Shown here piece by piece: positions 45,497 through 54,736 of a DNA stretch of 64,000 bases. This stretch comes from Streptomyces cyaneochromogenes. Lineage in GTDB: Bacteria; Actinomycetota; Actinomycetes; Streptomycetales; Streptomycetaceae. The notes beneath the pieces are model-generated. The model made no database searches. It had not been told where the DNA came from and saw only the letters and a list, made by a program, of their open reading frames with translations. A program made the position numbers and the translations under genes. Numbering within the stretch: position 1 is the first letter of the stretch; every line of letters starts with the position of its first letter. The stretch covers positions 8,742,001 through 8,806,000 of the forward strand of contig NZ_CP034539.1 of the NCBI RefSeq assembly GCF_003963535.1, read 5' to 3'.

Positions 45497-47304
45497 TGCG
45501 CCTGACCGATCTGCTCCATCCGCACCTCGACGCGGTCACGACGGTGGTGGACGCGACCGGCGGCGGCCTGCGCCTGGAGCCCTATCTGCACCTGCCGCCG
45601 GGCGTCGCCCTGCGGGACGACGACCAACGGCCCGTCCAAGAGGGCGAGTTGGCTCTCCTGTCCTACGGTCCCGACGCCGACCTGCACGGCAGCGAGGACG
45701 CCTGCCGAGCCGTACTGGCCCGCATGCGTCCCGGCGCCCGCGGGCTGATCGTCTTCGGCCACCGCGGATCCGAGCTTCCCTACCACCGGCTCCTCGACGA
45801 CCTGGTGGCCCACCGCTGCCAGGTCCTGCGCGCGGCGCCTCTCGACTACGTCCAGCTGCACGTCGGCGCGGTCATCGCCCGCACCGACGAACTCCTCCCG
45901 CCGCACGACTTCTTCGGCCGTCCGGTCCCGTCCGACGGCTACGCCACCGCGCTGCGGATTGCCGACGAGTACGTCTTCGCCGACCTGGCGTCCCGGTCCC
46001 TGCGCGCCCGCACGCTCGACCTGGAGAGGACCGTCGAGGAGACGGAGCGTCTGCGGGGCGCCGCCGGGCAGGACGGGATCGCCGAGCGGCTCGCCGCCGC
46101 CGTACGGGAGAAGGAGCAGCTCGCCGCCGCGCTGCGGGGCGCTCGGGACCGGGTCGACGTGCTGCAGGCGCGCGTGGCCATGCTGGAGGGCTCGACCTCG
46201 CTGCGGGTGGGAAAGGCGCTGGTGACGGCCGCGCGGGCGCCGAAGCGGGGCGCCGTGCGGCTGCCCGGGGAGCTGTACGGACTGTGGCGCGGGCGACGCC
46301 GCTCCACCGGGCGGGCGCCCGACGGCGCGGCGAAGGCGCAGCCCGAGCCGGACGCACCCGCCGACGACCGGTTCCACCTGGCCCATCGCGCCCTGACCGC
46401 GGCGCCCCGCGACCGTCTCGTCGTCGCCGGCGTGCTCACCGCGGCGACGGCCGAGGACTTCGCGGCGGACGTGGTCGTCAACCGTCTGCTGCCGCACGAC
46501 GGACGACTGCTCGTGCAACGCACCGACCCCGATGTGCTGGTCGTCCAGCTGAGCGCCTGCGCGGGCGACGGGCCCTGGTGGCTCACCGGCACCGGACTCG
46601 CCCCCGACCTGGACCGCACACTGGCCGAACTGCTGGCCGAGGCACGGGTGTTGGGGCGGAAGGCGGTGCTGTGGCGGGACGCTCCCCCCTCCGCCGCACC
46701 CGGGCTCGCCCGGCTCGCCTGGGACGCCGTCGTCGACGCCGACACCGGCGTACGACTGGCCCGGCTCGACCCGGCCGCCGAGGGCCGCGAACGGCTGCGC
46801 GAGGTGTTCCGGGAGGACGGCACCCGGGTACGGCTGTCGCAGCTTTCGCGGCTGACGGGTGCCCCGGATCCGCTGGACGAACGGCGCGTCGCCGTGCTGG
46901 CCGCGCCCCGGGACCGTACCGACGTGGCCCGGCTCGTCGGGCAGGTGCTCGGCCAGCTGCACCGCCCGGTCGAGGTCGTCGTACCCGACCCGGCGGGACT
47001 CGACGAACTGACCGCCGCCGGGCTGACGGTACGTCGGGGACAGCCCCTCGCGCCCTGGGTCGCCGACTGGACCGACCTCGCCGAGGAGCGGCCGGACACC
47101 CTGCTGCTCGATCTGATGTGCGCCCAGGAGTACTCCGGCGCCGACGCGGTGGGCCACACGCCGACCGCCGACGACTACGTCTTCGTACCGGCGCTGCGGC
47201 CGCTGCTGGTGCGTCGCTCGCTGCACATGTCCGGTACGGATCCCGGCAGTTGGGCGGCGCGAGGACACAGACTGTTCGCCGTGCGCGGGAAGGAGCCGTC
47301 ATGA
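45496..47304 (+). CDS. Glycan-operon protein of unknown function, 602 aa
   Basis: N-terminal alpha/beta domain (about 1-165) with VTTVVDATGGGLRLEPYLHL and MRPGARGLIVFGHRGSELP, resembling the fold of a methyltransferase without an intact SAM motif. It is followed by a predicted coiled coil (about 170-235) with repeated Leu, Glu and Arg heptads, and a C-terminal region of about 350 residues with no recognised motif. There are no membrane helices. It is coupled on both sides (TGATG and ATGA). The coiled coil may scaffold the glycosyltransferases or measure chain length. Function not recognised. Confidence 0.75.
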   Translation: MRLTDLLHPHLDAVTTVVDATGGGLRLEPYLHLPPGVALRDDDQRPVQEGELALLSYGPDADLHGSEDACRAVLARMRPGARGLIVFGHRGSELPYHRLLDDLVAHRCQVLRAAPLDYVQLHVGAVIARTDELLPPHDFFGRPVPSDGYATALRIADEYVFADLASRSLRARTLDLERTVEETERLRGAAGQDGIAERLAAAVREKEQLAAALRGARDRVDVLQARVAMLEGSTSLRVGKALVTAARAPKRGAVRLPGELYGLWRGRRRSTGRAPDGAAKAQPEPDAPADDRFHLAHRALTAAPRDRLVVAGVLTAATAEDFAADVVVNRLLPHDGRLLVQRTDPDVLVVQLSACAGDGPWWLTGTGLAPDLDRTLAELLAEARVLGRKAVLWRDAPPSAAPGLARLAWDAVVDADTGVRLARLDPAAEGRERLREVFREDGTRVRLSQLSRLTGAPDPLDERRVAVLAAPRDRTDVARLVGQVLGQLHRPVEVVVPDPAGLDELTAAGLTVRRGQPLAPWVADWTDLAEERPDTLLLDLMCAQEYSGADAVGHTPTADDYVFVPALRPLLVRRSLHMSGTDPGSWAARGHRLFAVRGKEPS

Positions 47305-49508
47305 GCCGTACGCTGCGGGCGCTCGTCTACGGCGACGTCGACCTCAACCTCATCGACGGCTCCGCCGTGTGGGCCCAGTCGACGGTGCAGGCGCTGTCCC
47401 GGGCGGGCTGCGAGGCCCGGCTCGTCCTCAAGTCGCCCGTGCGCACCGGCCGGTTGACCGATCCGCTGGCCGAGCTGCCCGGGGTCACCCTGGTGCACCC
47501 GCACGAGGAGAGGCTGCTGCCGGGGCTCGCCGACCGGCCCATGTCGGCGGTGCAGGCCTCGGCGGTACTCACCCGGCTCGACGAGGAAGAGCCCTGCGAC
47601 CTGCTGGTGCTGCGCGGCCGACGGCTGGTCACCCGGATCGTGGCCGACGGTGTGTTCGACGGGCGGATCTGGGCCTACCTCACCGACATCCCGCAGTCAG
47701 CCGCCGAGATGACCGAGGCGGCCCGCGCGGATCTCGTCCGCATCGCGGAGGCCTCGCACCGGCTGCTGTGCCAGACCGAGGAGTTGCGCTGCCTCCTGGA
47801 GACCTGGGTGCCCGAGGCCTGCGGCAAGTGCGTGCTCAGCCCGCCCGCCGTGCCCGAGCCGGACTTCCCGGTGCCGGACCGGGACGGCGCCGGCCGACCG
47901 CGTGATCCGCTGCCGCACGGTCCGCTGCGGCTCGTCTACACCGGCAAGTTCGCGCCCCGCTGGAACACCCTGCCCATGACCCGGCTGCCCGAGCTGCTCG
48001 CCGAGCGGGGCGTGCCCGCCGAACTGCACACCGTCGGCGACAAGATCCACGACGACCCGGGGCACCCCGACTTCCAGGCCGACATGGCGCGGGCCCTGGC
48101 CGCCACCCCCGGCGTCCACCACCACGGCGGACAGCCCCGCGAGGAGGCCATGCGCATCGCCGCGGGGTGCGACGTGGGTCTGGGCTGGCGGGATCCGGTG
48201 CTCGACTCCAGCCTCGAACTGTCCACCAAGGTCCTGGAGTTCGGGGCACTGGGCCTGCCCGTGGTCCTCAACCGCACCCCGGCGCACGAGGCGCTGCTGG
48301 GCACCGACTATCCGCTGTTCGTGCCCGGCCGCGCCGCACTCGAGGACGCCGCCGATGCCGTCGCCCGCGCCGTGCGCGAGCCCGAGGCCCGGCGTCTTGC
48401 GGCCTACCGCTGCCGCGAGGCCGCACGGCACCACACCCTCGACGGAGCGGCCGCCCGCTGGCGGGCCCACCTCGGCCGGGCCTTCCCCGCCGCGCCCGGC
48501 GAGGTGACGGCACGTCAGCGCCCCCTGCGCGTGGGCGTCGCCGGGCACGACCTGAAGTTCCTCACCCGGCTGCTCGACCACTTCCGCGCCCTGCCCGGTC
48601 TGGATGTACGGGTCGACGCCTGGCCCGCGCTGGCCCGCCACGACCCGGACGCCAGCCGTGAACTCGCCGACTGGGCGGACGTGGTGGTCGTCGAGTGGTG
48701 CGGCCCGGCCGCCGTCTGGTACAGCCGCCACAAGCGGCGCGGCAGCCGGCTGATCGTACGGCTGCACCGCTTCGAGCTGGACGCCCCGTGGCCCGGGCAG
48801 GTCGACATCGACGCCGTCGACCGAGTGGTGTGCGTCAGTCCGTACTACGCCCGCCGCACCCGCGAGCTCACCGGCTGGCCCGAGTCCAAGGTCGTGGTCG
48901 TCCCCAACTGGGTCGACACCGACCAGCTCGACCGCCCGAAGGCCCCCGGCGCCCACCACCGCCTCGGCATGATCGGCATCGCGCCCAGCCGCAAGCGCCT
49001 CGACCTCGGCCTCGACGTGCTGGAAGCGCTGCGCGCCCGTGACCGGCGCTGGCATCTGTCGGTCAAGTCGAAGCCGCCCTGGGAGTACTGGTGGATCTGG
49101 AACAAGCCCGAGGAGCGTGCCCACTACGACGCCGTGCTGCGCCGTATGCAGACCTCGCCGCTGCTCGAGGGGGCCGTCGTCTTCGACACGTTCGGGCCGG
49201 ACGTGGCGGGCTGGCTGCGCAGGGTGGGGCACGTCCTGTCCACCAGCGACGACGAGAGCTTCCACCTCGCGCCCGCCGAGGGGATGGCCTCGGGTGCCGT
49301 GCCCTCGCTGCTGCCGTGGCCCGGGGCCGACGAGATCTACGACCAGCGGTGGATCCACGACGACCCCGTGGCGATGACGGAGGCGATCGCCGCGCTCGGC
49401 GAGGACGGGTGGCGGTCCGCCGCCGAGGTGGCTCGCACGCAGGTACGGGAGGGCTTCTCCCTGGACCGGGTCGCCGAGACCTGGACGGAGCTGCTGGTGG
49501 CGCGCTGA
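47301..49508 (+). CDS. Two-domain glycosyltransferase
   Basis: A 735-residue protein with two GT-B-like modules. The first (about 1-395) begins LRALVYGDVDLNLIDGSAVW and has RLVYTGKFAPRWNTLPMTRL with the donor loop STKVLEFGALGLPVVLNRTP. The second (about 400-735) has LIVRLHRFELDAPWPG, VVVVPNWVDTDQLDRP, HRLGMIGIAPSRKRLDLGLD and a final donor loop APAEGMASGAVPSLLPWPGA. It could add two sugars or polymerise a repeat. It is last in the operon, followed by a strong terminator. Confidence 0.84.
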   Translation: MSRTLRALVYGDVDLNLIDGSAVWAQSTVQALSRAGCEARLVLKSPVRTGRLTDPLAELPGVTLVHPHEERLLPGLADRPMSAVQASAVLTRLDEEEPCDLLVLRGRRLVTRIVADGVFDGRIWAYLTDIPQSAAEMTEAARADLVRIAEASHRLLCQTEELRCLLETWVPEACGKCVLSPPAVPEPDFPVPDRDGAGRPRDPLPHGPLRLVYTGKFAPRWNTLPMTRLPELLAERGVPAELHTVGDKIHDDPGHPDFQADMARALAATPGVHHHGGQPREEAMRIAAGCDVGLGWRDPVLDSSLELSTKVLEFGALGLPVVLNRTPAHEALLGTDYPLFVPGRAALEDAADAVARAVREPEARRLAAYRCREAARHHTLDGAAARWRAHLGRAFPAAPGEVTARQRPLRVGVAGHDLKFLTRLLDHFRALPGLDVRVDAWPALARHDPDASRELADWADVVVVEWCGPAAVWYSRHKRRGSRLIVRLHRFELDAPWPGQVDIDAVDRVVCVSPYYARRTRELTGWPESKVVVVPNWVDTDQLDRPKAPGAHHRLGMIGIAPSRKRLDLGLDVLEALRARDRRWHLSVKSKPPWEYWWIWNKPEERAHYDAVLRRMQTSPLLEGAVVFDTFGPDVAGWLRRVGHVLSTSDDESFHLAPAEGMASGAVPSLLPWPGADEIYDQRWIHDDPVAMTEAIAALGEDGWRSAAEVARTQVREGFSLDRVAETWTELLVAR

Positions 49509-49510
49509 TG

Positions 49511-49550
49511 CCCGAGTCCCCGGAGCCGTCAGGGCGTCCGGGGACTCGGG
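49511..49550. terminator. Strong bidirectional terminator
   Basis: Perfect 13-bp stem CCCGAGTCCCCGG (49511-49523) with CCGGGGACTCGGG (49538-49550) and a 14-nt loop, 2 bp after the glycan-operon stop and before the convergent transporter gene. It is symmetric, so it can serve both strands. Confidence 0.85.
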
Positions 49551-49616
49551 AGTTCGCGCGCGATCACGGCACGCTCACCGCACCGTCACCGCGCTCGAGG
49601 CGCCGTCACGGCACGC

Positions 49617-50957
49617 TCAGGCCGTCACCGTCTCCCGCTGCGCGGCCTTCCCGGACGCCCGCTCGCCGAGCTGCTCCGTCGGGACCTTGACCGTCTCGCG
49701 GGCCGAGAGGGCGGCCACGACCGGCGGCACGCACAGGGCCGCCGTGAACAGGGCGACCGCCGACCAGTCGTCGCCGTTCGGGCCGGCGATCTGCGCGGCG
49801 AAGGTGACCGCGAAACCGGCGACCGCGAAGCCGATCTGGGTACCGATGGCCATGCCGGAGAGCCGGACCCGGGTGGAGAACATCTCGCCGTAGAAGGACG
49901 GCCACACACCGTTCGCGGCGCTGTACACCACACCGAAGGTGACGATGCCCAGCAGCAGGGTCAGCGGGTAGGAGCCGGTCGAGATCGACCACAGGTACAG
50001 GAACATCATCACCGCGCTGCCGGCCGCGCCGACCAGGAACACCGGGCGGCGGCCGATGCGGTCCGACAGCGTGGCCCACAGCGGGATCGCGCCGAGCGCG
50101 ACCAGGTTGGCGAGGGCGCCCACCCACAGCATGGAGGACTTGCTCATCCCGACCGAGTCGCTCGTGGCGTACGACAGCGCCCACACCGTGAAGATCGTGC
50201 TGACCGAGGCGACCAGCGCACCGCCGATGACCCGCAGCACGTCCGCCCAGTGCTCGCGCATCAGCACCACCAGCGGCAGCTTGACGACACCCTCGGTGGC
50301 GGCCTGCTGCTCGAAGGCAGGTGTCTCCTTCAGCTTGCGGCGGATGACGTAGCCGACGACGGCGACCGCGATGCTCATCCAGAACGGGACCCGCCACCCC
50401 CACGACAGCAGCTGCTCCTCCGGGAGTGCGGCGACCGGGATGAAGACCAGGGTGGCCAGCAGCTGCCCGCCCTGGGTGCCGCTCAGCGTGAAGCTGGTGA
50501 AGAAGCCGCGCCGGTCGGGCGGCGCGTGTTCCAGGGTCATCGAGTTGGCGCTGGCCTGCTCACCGGCCGCCGAGATGCCCTGCAGCACACGGCACAGCAC
50601 CAGCAGGACCGGCGCCAGGGTGCCGACCTGGTCGCGCGTCGGCAGGCAGCCGATGAGGAACGTCGACACGCCCATCAGGATCAGCGTGAAGACCATGATC
50701 TTCTTACGGCCGAGGCGGTCGCCGAAGTGACCGAGGAACAGTGCGCCGACCGGCCGGGCGGCGTAGGCGACGCCGAAGGTGGCCAGTGACAGCAGGGTGG
50801 CGGTCGCCGGGTCGGACTCGTCGAAGAAGACCTCGGGGAAGATCAGCGCGGCCGCGCTGCCGTAGATGAAGAAGTCGTAGTACTCCAGGGCGCTGCCGAT
50901 CCAGGCAGCCATGGCCGCTTTCCTCGGCTGGCCGGCGGGGGTGTCGGGGACGGACAC
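49617..50957 (-). CDS. MHS-family MFS transporter, probable shikimate/quinate uptake
   Basis: A 446-residue, 12-helix transporter of the metabolite:proton symporter family, with ALEYYDFFIYGSAAALIFP in helix 1, RPVGALFLGHFGDRLGRKK (motif A) and RVLQGISAAGEQASANS. GTG 50957 has AAGGAG 7 nt upstream; an in-frame ATG 30 bp earlier lacks one. An operator shared with the shikimate dehydrogenase gene lies 104 bp upstream, so uptake of shikimate, quinate or dehydroshikimate is the best assignment. Confidence 0.85.
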   Translation of the reverse strand: MSVPDTPAGQPRKAAMAAWIGSALEYYDFFIYGSAAALIFPEVFFDESDPATATLLSLATFGVAYAARPVGALFLGHFGDRLGRKKIMVFTLILMGVSTFLIGCLPTRDQVGTLAPVLLVLCRVLQGISAAGEQASANSMTLEHAPPDRRGFFTSFTLSGTQGGQLLATLVFIPVAALPEEQLLSWGWRVPFWMSIAVAVVGYVIRRKLKETPAFEQQAATEGVVKLPLVVLMREHWADVLRVIGGALVASVSTIFTVWALSYATSDSVGMSKSSMLWVGALANLVALGAIPLWATLSDRIGRRPVFLVGAAGSAVMMFLYLWSISTGSYPLTLLLGIVTFGVVYSAANGVWPSFYGEMFSTRVRLSGMAIGTQIGFAVAGFAVTFAAQIAGPNGDDWSAVALFTAALCVPPVVAALSARETVKVPTEQLGERASGKAAQRETVTA

Positions 50958-51060
50958 AGGGGTGCTCCTTCGAGGGAACTCCACCATACGGGGAGTGCGT
51001 GGCGAGAAAGAGGCGCCGGATCCCTGGGGTGACGGGTCGGCCGCGCCGGGAGCTACCCGG

Positions 51061-51085
51061 CTAATTAACCCACTGGATAGTTAGT
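51061..51085 (-). promoter_or_regulatory. 25-bp operator copy 1, upstream of the MHS transporter
   Basis: Read on the minus strand it fits ACTAACT..CCAGT..GT..ATTAG, matching the copy before shikimate dehydrogenase at 19 of 25 positions. It has dyad symmetry (CTAA ends, TTAG ends). It lies between the transporter start and the TetR gene, the likely binding site of that TetR protein. Confidence 0.7.
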
Positions 51086-51179
51086 AGCGGATGGCTACGG
51101 ATGTTGCGCCGACGTTTCCCGGGTGTCAAGAGGTCATGCCGAAGGATCTTGTGGTGCGAGGTGGCCGGATCTGGCCGGG

Positions 51180-51845
51180 TCAGTCCTCGGCGCGCGGTGC
51201 CGTCAGGTACGCGATCACCATGTCGCCGAGCAACGCGCGGTAGTACTCGCGGCGGGCCGGGTCCACCAGGTCACGGCCGAACAGGGCGCCGAAGGTGTGC
51301 CGGTTGGAGACCCGGAAGAAGCAGTAGGAGCTGATCATCGCGTGCAGGTCGACGGCGTCGACGTCGGCCGTGAACAGGCCGGACTTCTGGCCCGACTCCA
51401 GGATCCGGCGGATCACGTCCAGGGCCGGCGAGCCGATCTTGCCGAGCTTCTCGGAGGCGGCGATGTGCTCGGCCCCGTGGATGTTCTCGATGCTGACCAG
51501 GCGGATGAAGTCCGGGTGCTGCTCGTGGTGGTCGAAGGTCAGCTCTGCGAGCCGGCGGATGGCCGCGACCGGGTCCAGATGCTCGACGTCGAGTTGCTGC
51601 TCGGCCTCCCGGATCACGCCGTACGCCCGCTCCAGCACGGCCGTGAACAACTGCTCCTTGCCGCCGAAGTAGTAGTAGATCATCCGCTTCGTGGTGCGGG
51701 TGCGGGCGGCGATCTCGTCGACGCGGGCGCCGTCGTAGCCGGCGCGGGCGAACTCCTGCGTCGCGACGTCGAGGATCTCGGCCTGGGTGCGGGCGGCGTC
51801 ACGGATTCGCCCGTTCGTTCGTGCCGGCTCTTCGACGCTGGTCAT
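51180..51845 (-). CDS. TetR-family regulator of shikimate catabolism
   Basis: A 221-residue TetR protein with DEIAARTRTTKRMIYYYFGG as recognition helix region and a large C-terminal domain (FDHHEQHPDFIRLVSIENIH). It lies between the MHS transporter and the divergent shikimate dehydrogenase, and identical-type operators precede both target genes, so it probably represses them until a shikimate-pathway acid binds. ATG 51845 follows AAGGAACC. Confidence 0.87.
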   Translation of the reverse strand: MTSVEEPARTNGRIRDAARTQAEILDVATQEFARAGYDGARVDEIAARTRTTKRMIYYYFGGKEQLFTAVLERAYGVIREAEQQLDVEHLDPVAAIRRLAELTFDHHEQHPDFIRLVSIENIHGAEHIAASEKLGKIGSPALDVIRRILESGQKSGLFTADVDAVDLHAMISSYCFFRVSNRHTFGALFGRDLVDPARREYYRALLGDMVIAYLTAPRAED

Positions 51846-51966
51846 CGGGTTCCTTCGACGAGGGCGAGCGCGCCCCGGTGGCCCACCCGTGTGCCGGTGA
51901 TTCTAGAAGCCCTCCGGCCTCGTGTGTCGGGTCAGGCCTTCCCAACCTCTGCCCTCGCCTGCTATG

Positions 51967-51991
51967 ACTAACTCACCAGTTCGTACATTAG
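51967..51991 (+). promoter_or_regulatory. 25-bp operator copy 2, upstream of shikimate dehydrogenase
   Basis: Plus-strand copy of the ACTAACT..CCAGT..GT..ATTAG motif, ending 23 bp before the GTG start, where it would overlap promoter or ribosome-site region. It is in the same orientation relative to its gene as copy 1. It belongs to the 169-bp divergent gap with the TetR gene. Confidence 0.7.
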
Positions 51992-52014
51992 TGAGCCGCT
52001 CAGGAGGTCCCCCG

Positions 52015-52899
52015 GTGGCCAAGGACGCCAAGGACTCGTATCTCGTCGGGCTGATCGGTTCCGGCATCGGCCCCTCGCTCAGCCCGGCGCTGCACGAGCG
52101 GGAGGCCGACCGACAGGGCCTGCGCTATCTGTACCGGCTCATCGACATCGACACGCTCGGCGTCCCGCCCGAGGCGGTGGGCGACCTCGTACGGGGCGCC
52201 CGTGACCTGGGCTTCGACGGGCTCAACATCACGCACCCGTGCAAGCAGCTCGTCATCGAGCACCTGGACGCCCTCGCCCCGCAGGCCGAGGCGCTGGGCG
52301 CGGTCAACACCGTCGTCTTCGAGGACGGCCGGGCCGTCGGCCACAACACGGACGTCACCGGCTTCGCCGCGTCCTTCGCGCGCGGGCTGCCCGACGTACC
52401 GCTGGAGCGGGTCGTGCAGCTGGGCGCGGGAGGTGCGGGCGCGGCCGTCGCGCACGCCATGCTGACGCTGGGTGCCGAGCGGGTGACCGTCGTCGACGCG
52501 CTGACCGACCGGGCCGCCGGCCTCGCCGCCGCCCTGAACCGGCACTTCGGCCCCGGCCGGGCCGTCGGCGCCGCCCTGGACGCGCTCCCGGCGTTGATGA
52601 GCCAGGCCGACGGTCTCGTGCACGCCACTCCCACCGGCATGGCCGCCCACCCGGGGCTGCCCCTCCCTGCCGAGCTGCTGCATCCCGGGTTGTGGGTTGC
52701 CGAGGTCGTCTACCGACCGCTGGAGACCGAACTGCTCCGCACCGCCAGAGGGCTCGGCTGCGCCACTCTCGACGGCGGCGGCATGGCCGTCTTCCAGGCG
52801 GTGGACGCGTTCCGCCTGTTCACCGGGCGCGAGCCCGACAGCGCACGCATGCTCGCGGACATCACCGAGCTTGCGGGCGCGGTGGGGACCCCGAGGTAG
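52015..52899 (+). CDS. aroE: Shikimate/quinate dehydrogenase
   Basis: A 294-residue AroE-family enzyme: GIGPSLSPALHEREA binds shikimate (Ser-x-Ser), NITHPCKQLVIEHLD holds the catalytic Lys, GHNTDVTGF the catalytic Asp and LGAGGAGAAVAHAM the nucleotide. GTG 52015 has AGGAGG at good spacing; an upstream in-frame ATG lies inside the operator. Context (dehydroshikimate dehydratase, MHS transporter, local TetR) shows a catabolic paralogue that oxidises shikimate or quinate rather than the biosynthetic copy. Confidence 0.9.
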   Translation: MAKDAKDSYLVGLIGSGIGPSLSPALHEREADRQGLRYLYRLIDIDTLGVPPEAVGDLVRGARDLGFDGLNITHPCKQLVIEHLDALAPQAEALGAVNTVVFEDGRAVGHNTDVTGFAASFARGLPDVPLERVVQLGAGGAGAAVAHAMLTLGAERVTVVDALTDRAAGLAAALNRHFGPGRAVGAALDALPALMSQADGLVHATPTGMAAHPGLPLPAELLHPGLWVAEVVYRPLETELLRTARGLGCATLDGGGMAVFQAVDAFRLFTGREPDSARMLADITELAGAVGTPR

Positions 52900-52933
52900 G
52901 AGAGACAGGAAAGAAGCAGGAAGAGGTATCGGC

Positions 52934-54730
52934 ATGCGTACGTCCATAGCCACCGTCTCCCTCAGCGGGTCCCTCACCGAGAAGCTCACGGCCGCCTCCC
53001 GGGCCGGCTTCGACGGTGTGGAGATCTTCGAGAACGACCTGCTGGCCAGCCCCCTCACCCCCGAGGAGATCCGCGGCCGCTGTGCCGACCTCGGCCTGAC
53101 CATCGACCTCTACCAGCCGATGCGGGACATCGAGGCCGTGCCCTCCGACGAGTTCGGACGCAATCTGCGCCGGGCCCGGCACAAGTTCGAGCTGATGCGG
53201 CGGCTCGGCGCCGACACCGTCCTCGTCTGCTCCAGCGTCCACCCGCTGGCCGTGGACGACGACGCGCTCGCCGCGTACCACCTGCGTCAACTCGCCGATC
53301 TGGCCCAGGACTTCGGGATCCGCGTCGCCTACGAGGCGCTCGCCTGGGGACGGCACGTCAGCACGTACGACCACGCCTGGCGCATCGTCGAGGCCGCCGA
53401 CCACCCCGCGCTCGGCACCTGCCTGGACAGTTTCCACATCCTCTCCCGCGGCAGCGAACCCAAGAGCCTCGAAGGCATCGCGGACATCCCCGGCGAGAAG
53501 ATCTTCTTCCTCCAGCTCGCCGACGCCCCGCTGCTCGCCATGGACGTCCTGCAGTGGAGCCGCCACTACCGCTGCTTCCCGGGGCAGGGCGGATTCGACG
53601 TGGCGGATCTCGTACGCCGTGTCCTGCAGACGGGCTACGACGGTCCGCTGTCCCTCGAAGTCTTCAACGACGTCTTCCGCCAGGCCGAGGCCGGCCCGAC
53701 CGCCGTCGACGCCCACCGCTCCCTGCTGGTTCTCCAGGACGCGGTCGGCGTGTCGACACCGCCCGCCCCCGTCGTCCCCACCGGCGTGGCCTTCGCCGAA
53801 CTGGTCACGCCCGACGCCGAGCCGATCTCGGCGCTGCTCGGCGCCCTGGGCTTCACCCGCACCGCACGGCACCGCAGCAAGCCGGTCGACCTCTGGCAGC
53901 AGGGCGAGGCCCGCGTCCTGGTCAACACCGCGGGCGCGGCACGCCGCGACGGCACCGGCCTCGCCGCGATCGGCCTGGAGTCACCGGACCCGGCCGCCGC
54001 GGCCCGCCGCGCCGAGGCCCTGCTGGCACCCGTCCTGCCACGCCGTCGTGCCCTGGAGGACGCCCCGCTGGACGCGGTGGAGGCACCCGACGGCACGGAA
54101 CTGTTCTTCTGCGCCACCGATCGCCCCGAACTGCCCAACTGGCGCACCGACTTCACGGACGTCGGACACGAGTCCGGCACCCCGGGCGTGATGGGCATCG
54201 ATCACCTCGCCCTCGTCCAGCCCTGGCACCACTTCGACGAGGCCACCCTCTTCCACCGCAGCGTCCTCGGCCTGCACGCCCAGGAGAGCGTCGATGTCGC
54301 CGACCCGTACGGTCTGATGCGCAGTCGCGCCGTCACCAACGCCGACGGCAGCGTGCGCATCGCCCTGAGCGTCGGTGCGGCGCCCACCGACGACACCGTG
54401 CACGCCCAGCACATCGCACTGGCCACGGACGACGTGGTCGGGGCGGCCCGCCGCTTCCGGGAAGCGGGCGGGCGTGTGCTGCCGATCCCGGGCAACTACT
54501 ACGACGACCTGGCCGCCCGGTACGAGTTCGCGGACGGCGAGCTGGAGACGTACCGCGAACTGGGCATCCTCTACGACCGCGACCCGCACGGCGAGTTCCG
54601 GCACTGCTACACCGTGACGGTCGGCCGAGTCTTCTTCGAACTCGTGCAGCGGGACGGCTACCGGGGATACGGCGCCCAGAACGCTCCGGTGCGGCTGGCC
54701 GCCCAGCATGCCGGGCGGCCGGTCCGGTGA
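52934..54730 (+). CDS. 3-Dehydroshikimate dehydratase fused to an HPPD-like domain (QuiC type)
   Basis: A 598-residue bifunctional protein. The N-terminal TIM barrel (about 1-275) carries the metal ligands in VAYEALAWGRHVS (Glu), CLDSFHILSRG (Asp, His), FLQLADAP (Gln) and LSLEVFND (Glu), and converts 3-dehydroshikimate to protocatechuate. The C-terminal part (about 285-590) is a 4-hydroxyphenylpyruvate-dioxygenase-like double domain with IDHLALVQPWHHFDE, HAQHIALATDD and FFELVQRDGYRGYG, keeping the iron ligands His, His and Glu. Similar fusions are known in actinomycetes and pseudomonads; the second domain's substrate is less clear. ATG 52934. Confidence 0.89.
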   Translation: MRTSIATVSLSGSLTEKLTAASRAGFDGVEIFENDLLASPLTPEEIRGRCADLGLTIDLYQPMRDIEAVPSDEFGRNLRRARHKFELMRRLGADTVLVCSSVHPLAVDDDALAAYHLRQLADLAQDFGIRVAYEALAWGRHVSTYDHAWRIVEAADHPALGTCLDSFHILSRGSEPKSLEGIADIPGEKIFFLQLADAPLLAMDVLQWSRHYRCFPGQGGFDVADLVRRVLQTGYDGPLSLEVFNDVFRQAEAGPTAVDAHRSLLVLQDAVGVSTPPAPVVPTGVAFAELVTPDAEPISALLGALGFTRTARHRSKPVDLWQQGEARVLVNTAGAARRDGTGLAAIGLESPDPAAAARRAEALLAPVLPRRRALEDAPLDAVEAPDGTELFFCATDRPELPNWRTDFTDVGHESGTPGVMGIDHLALVQPWHHFDEATLFHRSVLGLHAQESVDVADPYGLMRSRAVTNADGSVRIALSVGAAPTDDTVHAQHIALATDDVVGAARRFREAGGRVLPIPGNYYDDLAARYEFADGELETYRELGILYDRDPHGEFRHCYTVTVGRVFFELVQRDGYRGYGAQNAPVRLAAQHAGRPVR

Positions 54731-54736
54731 ACGGGC

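Noticed and set aside
45366-49508. 1380-codon continuous frame over the glycan operon
   Set aside because: Only its last 735 codons (from 47301) are real; the earlier part is an off-frame reading of the 602-residue gene.
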